Below, piece by piece: positions 61,605-64,000 of a stretch of 64,000 bases of DNA. The position numbers and the translations under genes are program-made. The DNA is taken from contig CP159918.1 of the NCBI GenBank assembly GCA_040616305.1, positions 1,240,001-1,304,000 on the forward strand. The letters run 5' to 3'. Below the pieces are notes generated by a model. That model did not search any database, was not told where the DNA came from, and worked only from the letters and a program-made list of their open reading frames with translations. Source of the DNA: UBA1876 sp003446665. GTDB lineage: Bacteria > Synergistota > Synergistia > Synergistales > Thermovirgaceae. Position 1 is the stretch's first letter. Each line of letters starts with the position of its first letter.

Positions 61605-62616
61605 TCAAATCACTCCTTTCGGCGAGTTCCCGCCAATTCTCGAGAACATGCACCGTTTCTTCCCAGGAATGGGTATCTGCCACATCACGGCGGAACCGGG
61701 AAGCTCCGCGCAACCCCTTAAAAATACTCGAGAGAAACCGCTTAAGCAAGACAAGACATATTTTTTCACCTTCATCGCGGTAAAGATCTTCACCGAGATC
61801 CATGAGACGTTTGATTTTTACTGCGGGCGAAAGATTGTTTTTGGAAGAAAAAGGTCCCTTTCTGTAGTTATTGAGTGTTTTTTCCACTAAAAAGGGATCC
61901 CTCAGTATGCCTCTTGCAAAGAAGACCGCGGAAGCTCCTCTTTCAAGATAGGTCATGGCCGTCTCGGGAGAGAACACATCCCCACTGGCGGAAACCATGC
62001 CACAGAAAGCGCCCGCCACCTTGCAGACAGATTCTATATCGGCGGAACCTTCATATCGTTGAGCCGGCGTCCTTCCATGAAGCGTAACGTGATCAGCTCC
62101 CGCTTCGATCAATGTTTCTATAAACCTGAGCGTTTCACTCAGGTCGCCTGCAGAAATGAGGCGCATTTTAACCCAAACAGGTAAACCAGCTTCCTTGAGT
62201 TCCTCCACCATTCGCCGTGCCAAGTCCTTTCGCTTTAAAAGAGCTGCGCCTGCTCCTTTTTTTATGACCTTCGGCATGGGACATGCCATGTTGATCGAGA
62301 AGGCATCAAAAGACTTTCCCCATGTATCCCCACCTTTATCGACACATTGGACAAGCGAATCTGCATTTCCGGTGAAAAACTGCAAAACCGCGGGAGACTT
62401 TTGTCCGCCCTTTCTGAGCATGCGGAGAGTTTTCCTGTTTCCGTGTATTACACCCGAACAGCTGACCATTTCGGTGTGTGTGAGTCCCGCTCCCTGCTTC
62501 TCGAAAAATCTTCTGACAGCAGGAACGGTTATCCCGGCCAGTGGCGCTATCCAAAACGGGTTGTCAACCTCGATGCCTCCTACAGAAATTTTGTTCACGG
62601 TTTCAAGACGGCTCAT
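61597..62616 (-). CDS. dus: tRNA-dihydrouridine synthase
   Basis: 339 residues. An FMN TIM-barrel protein that reduces uridine in the tRNA D-loop. APLAGITVPAVRRF at the start, the catalytic Cys in NMACPMPKVIKKGAGAALL (as MACPMPKV), VKMRL and LHGRTPAQRYEG are typical. The start overlaps the coaX stop as TAATG, with a weak ribosome binding site, so it probably depends on coupling. Confidence 0.94.
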   Translation of the reverse strand: MSRLETVNKISVGGIEVDNPFWIAPLAGITVPAVRRFFEKQGAGLTHTEMVSCSGVIHGNRKTLRMLRKGGQKSPAVLQFFTGNADSLVQCVDKGGDTWGKSFDAFSINMACPMPKVIKKGAGAALLKRKDLARRMVEELKEAGLPVWVKMRLISAGDLSETLRFIETLIEAGADHVTLHGRTPAQRYEGSADIESVCKVAGAFCGMVSASGDVFSPETAMTYLERGASAVFFARGILRDPFLVEKTLNNYRKGPFSSKNNLSPAVKIKRLMDLGEDLYRDEGEKICLVLLKRFLSSIFKGLRGASRFRRDVADTHSWEETVHVLENWRELAERSDLNG

Positions 62617-63377
62617 TACGTTTTATTCCTGTTGTAAATAATCTTGAGTCCCTCCAGCGTAAGCCACGGGTCCACGATTTCTATAGCCTCCGACAAGGGT
62701 GCTATTCTTTCTGCGTCACCACCTGTTGCTACGACAGGAGCCTCTCCTATTTCTTTCTTTATTTTCCTCGCAAGGGTATCAACTAGTCCGGCGAAACCAT
62801 GAAGTATGCCCGATTGTATGGACTCCATCGTGTTTTTACCTATAACCCGCGCCGGTATCTCGAAAGACACTTTGGGGAGTTTCGCGGTTTTTCCAAAAAG
62901 CGCTTCCACGCTTGTCCCAAGCCCCGGCGCAATGACTCCTCCGAGGTAGTTCCCTTCGGCCGAAACCGCGTCGAGTGTTATCGCCGTACCGAAATCAACG
63001 ATGATCAGAGGCTTTCCGTACTTGACCATTCCCGCCACAGAGTTTACAAGACGGTCCGCTCCGACGTCCCCGGGTGCTTCATAATCTACGGCCATACCAA
63101 GATCCAGATTGTGCGAAACTCTGAGACATGTTACGCTCAGATAACGCCCGATCCCCTCGGACCAAGGGATGTCCAGTGGAGGAACCACGCTGGAAAGAAT
63201 AGCCCCCTTAAGCATTGACGAATCGATACCGGACAAATCCAGCAAGTTCAACAAGTAGACGCCGATTTCATCGGCTGTCCTGGTTTTCGACATCAACCTC
63301 CAGTGACAAAGCAGCTCTTCTTCACGAAATATGCCAATAACGGTTTGAGTATTTCCAATATCCACAACCAGAAGCAT
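62616..63377 (-). CDS. coaX: Type III pantothenate kinase
   Basis: 253 residues of the ASKHA fold. DIGNTQTVIG (D6) is the phosphate-binding motif, GADRLVN and DFGTAITLD are further signatures. First step of CoA synthesis from pantothenate, which panC at 42.3-43.1 kb makes. ATG 63377 has GGAGG upstream. Confidence 0.95.
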   Translation of the reverse strand: MLLVVDIGNTQTVIGIFREEELLCHWRLMSKTRTADEIGVYLLNLLDLSGIDSSMLKGAILSSVVPPLDIPWSEGIGRYLSVTCLRVSHNLDLGMAVDYEAPGDVGADRLVNSVAGMVKYGKPLIIVDFGTAITLDAVSAEGNYLGGVIAPGLGTSVEALFGKTAKLPKVSFEIPARVIGKNTMESIQSGILHGFAGLVDTLARKIKKEIGEAPVVATGGDAERIAPLSEAIEIVDPWLTLEGLKIIYNRNKT

Positions 63378-63414
63378 TTCTTCACCTCCAGGCCTTGAAT
63401 GCTTCAGCGAACCT

Positions 63415-64000
63415 TTATAAAAGCACCCCACCGAACACAGCAGCGCAAATAGCTGCCAAAACCGGACTCCAGCCTTTCATTCCGCATGCTTTTAAAATGA
63501 TGAAAAGCAGTATTGCAGCAACTGCTACGGCAGGAAAGAATTCGACCCCGGCTTTAAAAGATATCACCATGGCGATACTTTGCGCGCAATAGTGGTAAAA
63601 CCTCAACATGCCCTCGGCGATATACACTGCGAAGGAAGCCCCCGGAACTCCCGCCAAGACCGGCAAAGCTGCAACCGAAAGCACGGGCAAAAAGACACTG
63701 AAAAAAGGAACTGCGAAAATGTTCATAATAAGTCCCACCAGTGGCACTTCCTCGAAGGCCCTGGCAATGAAAGCTCCCGTCATATACCAGACTAGCACAG
63801 GTGCTGCCCACAAAAACCTGTTGTCCCTGGTTCCCGCGAGTGAACCCAGTACCAAAGCCGCAACTACCGACAAGCGCCACCCCAAATCCCAGAACCACCA
63901 AGGTCGCCAGAAAAGTATCAGTACCGCCGCCGCAGGTACGGCGTTGACCGCCCTGACGGGGCGTCCCAATAGATTACCGGCAAATGCAAGCTGAAACATC
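63415..64000 (-). CDS. comEC: ComEC/Rec2-type DNA uptake channel, C-terminal part (cut by right edge)
   Basis: At least 194 residues, mostly hydrophobic helices. AFAGNLLGRPVRAVNA and LGWRLSVVAAL fit the competence domain (family pattern GFQLSF). The gene continues past the window, so the N terminus and any OB-like domain cannot be seen. It lacks a metallo-beta-lactamase domain at this end, so it is the shorter type. It lies 37 bases upstream of coaX and may head the operon down to gatB. Confidence 0.8.
   Translation of the reverse strand, partial: MFQLAFAGNLLGRPVRAVNAVPAAAVLILFWRPWWFWDLGWRLSVVAALVLGSLAGTRDNRFLWAAPVLVWYMTGAFIARAFEEVPLVGLIMNIFAVPFFSVFLPVLSVAALPVLAGVPGASFAVYIAEGMLRFYHYCAQSIAMVISFKAGVEFFPAVAVAAILLFIILKACGMKGWSPVLAAICAAVFGGVLL

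Overview
The window reads as chromosomal DNA of a strictly anaerobic, fermentative bacterium with dense, operon-packed genes. No gene names the organism directly. The combination of an archaeal-type membrane-bound hydrogenase, a tungsten/molybdenum aldehyde oxidoreductase, an NAD-linked formate dehydrogenase, a minimal SufBC system, GatCAB and a ferritin-like protein would fit the Synergistota (inference, not proven). No oxygen-respiration genes were seen. Almost every gene is ordinary chromosomal housekeeping or energy metabolism. The only trace of a mobile element is an integrase fragment next to ssrA.

Layout. 1-5.3 kb: a gene start at the left edge, polA, gltX and an asparaginase. 5.4-13.7 kb (minus strand): a 14-gene operon in the same order as Pyrococcus mbhA-N. 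It encodes an Mrp-type Na+/H+ antiporter module, a NuoN-like subunit, and a [NiFe] hydrogenase core with a polyferredoxin. 14.2-16 kb: murB and an unknown exported protein. 16.1-23.7 kb: the GlgE glucan pathway (glgE, a treS-maltokinase fusion, glgB) and a small zincin. 23.8-28.9 kb: tex, a patatin-like lipase, a ferritin-like protein, an HdeD-like membrane protein and a radical SAM protein. 29-30.4 kb: an integrase remnant, ssrA (tmRNA), smpB and tRNA-Pro(CGG). 30.8-33.2 kb: a tungsten/molybdenum aldehyde oxidoreductase with its ThiS/MoaD-like partner. 33.3-36.8 kb: an unknown protein, an isochorismatase-like hydrolase, a metallo-beta-lactamase-fold protein and malic enzyme. 36.8-39.7 kb: ogt, an ICMT-like methyltransferase, a flippase-like membrane protein and a LuxR-type regulator. 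39.8-44.9 kb: a TtcA-like thiolase, sufB, sufC, panC, pgi and a glutaredoxin. 45.1-52.5 kb: a NuoE-NuoF-formate dehydrogenase complex with a formate channel. 52.6-64 kb (minus strand): an EF-G-like GTPase, gatB, gatA, gatC, ligA, lysS, dus, coaX and the 3' part of comEC.

How it fits together. Three redox modules in the window share the same low-potential carriers. The aldehyde oxidoreductase should reduce ferredoxin, Mbh should oxidise ferredoxin to make H2 while pumping ions, and the NuoEF-formate dehydrogenase should link NAD(H), probably NADP(H), ferredoxin and formate, with formate crossing the membrane through the FNT channel. The most unusual protein is the 1367-residue formate dehydrogenase. 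It carries a complete GltD/NfnB-like FAD-NAD(P)H module between its N-terminal [2Fe-2S] domain and its catalytic domain. A second notable point is that the Mbh ferredoxin subunit has an extra two-cluster tail that closely resembles the tail of the NuoF subunit 40 kb away.
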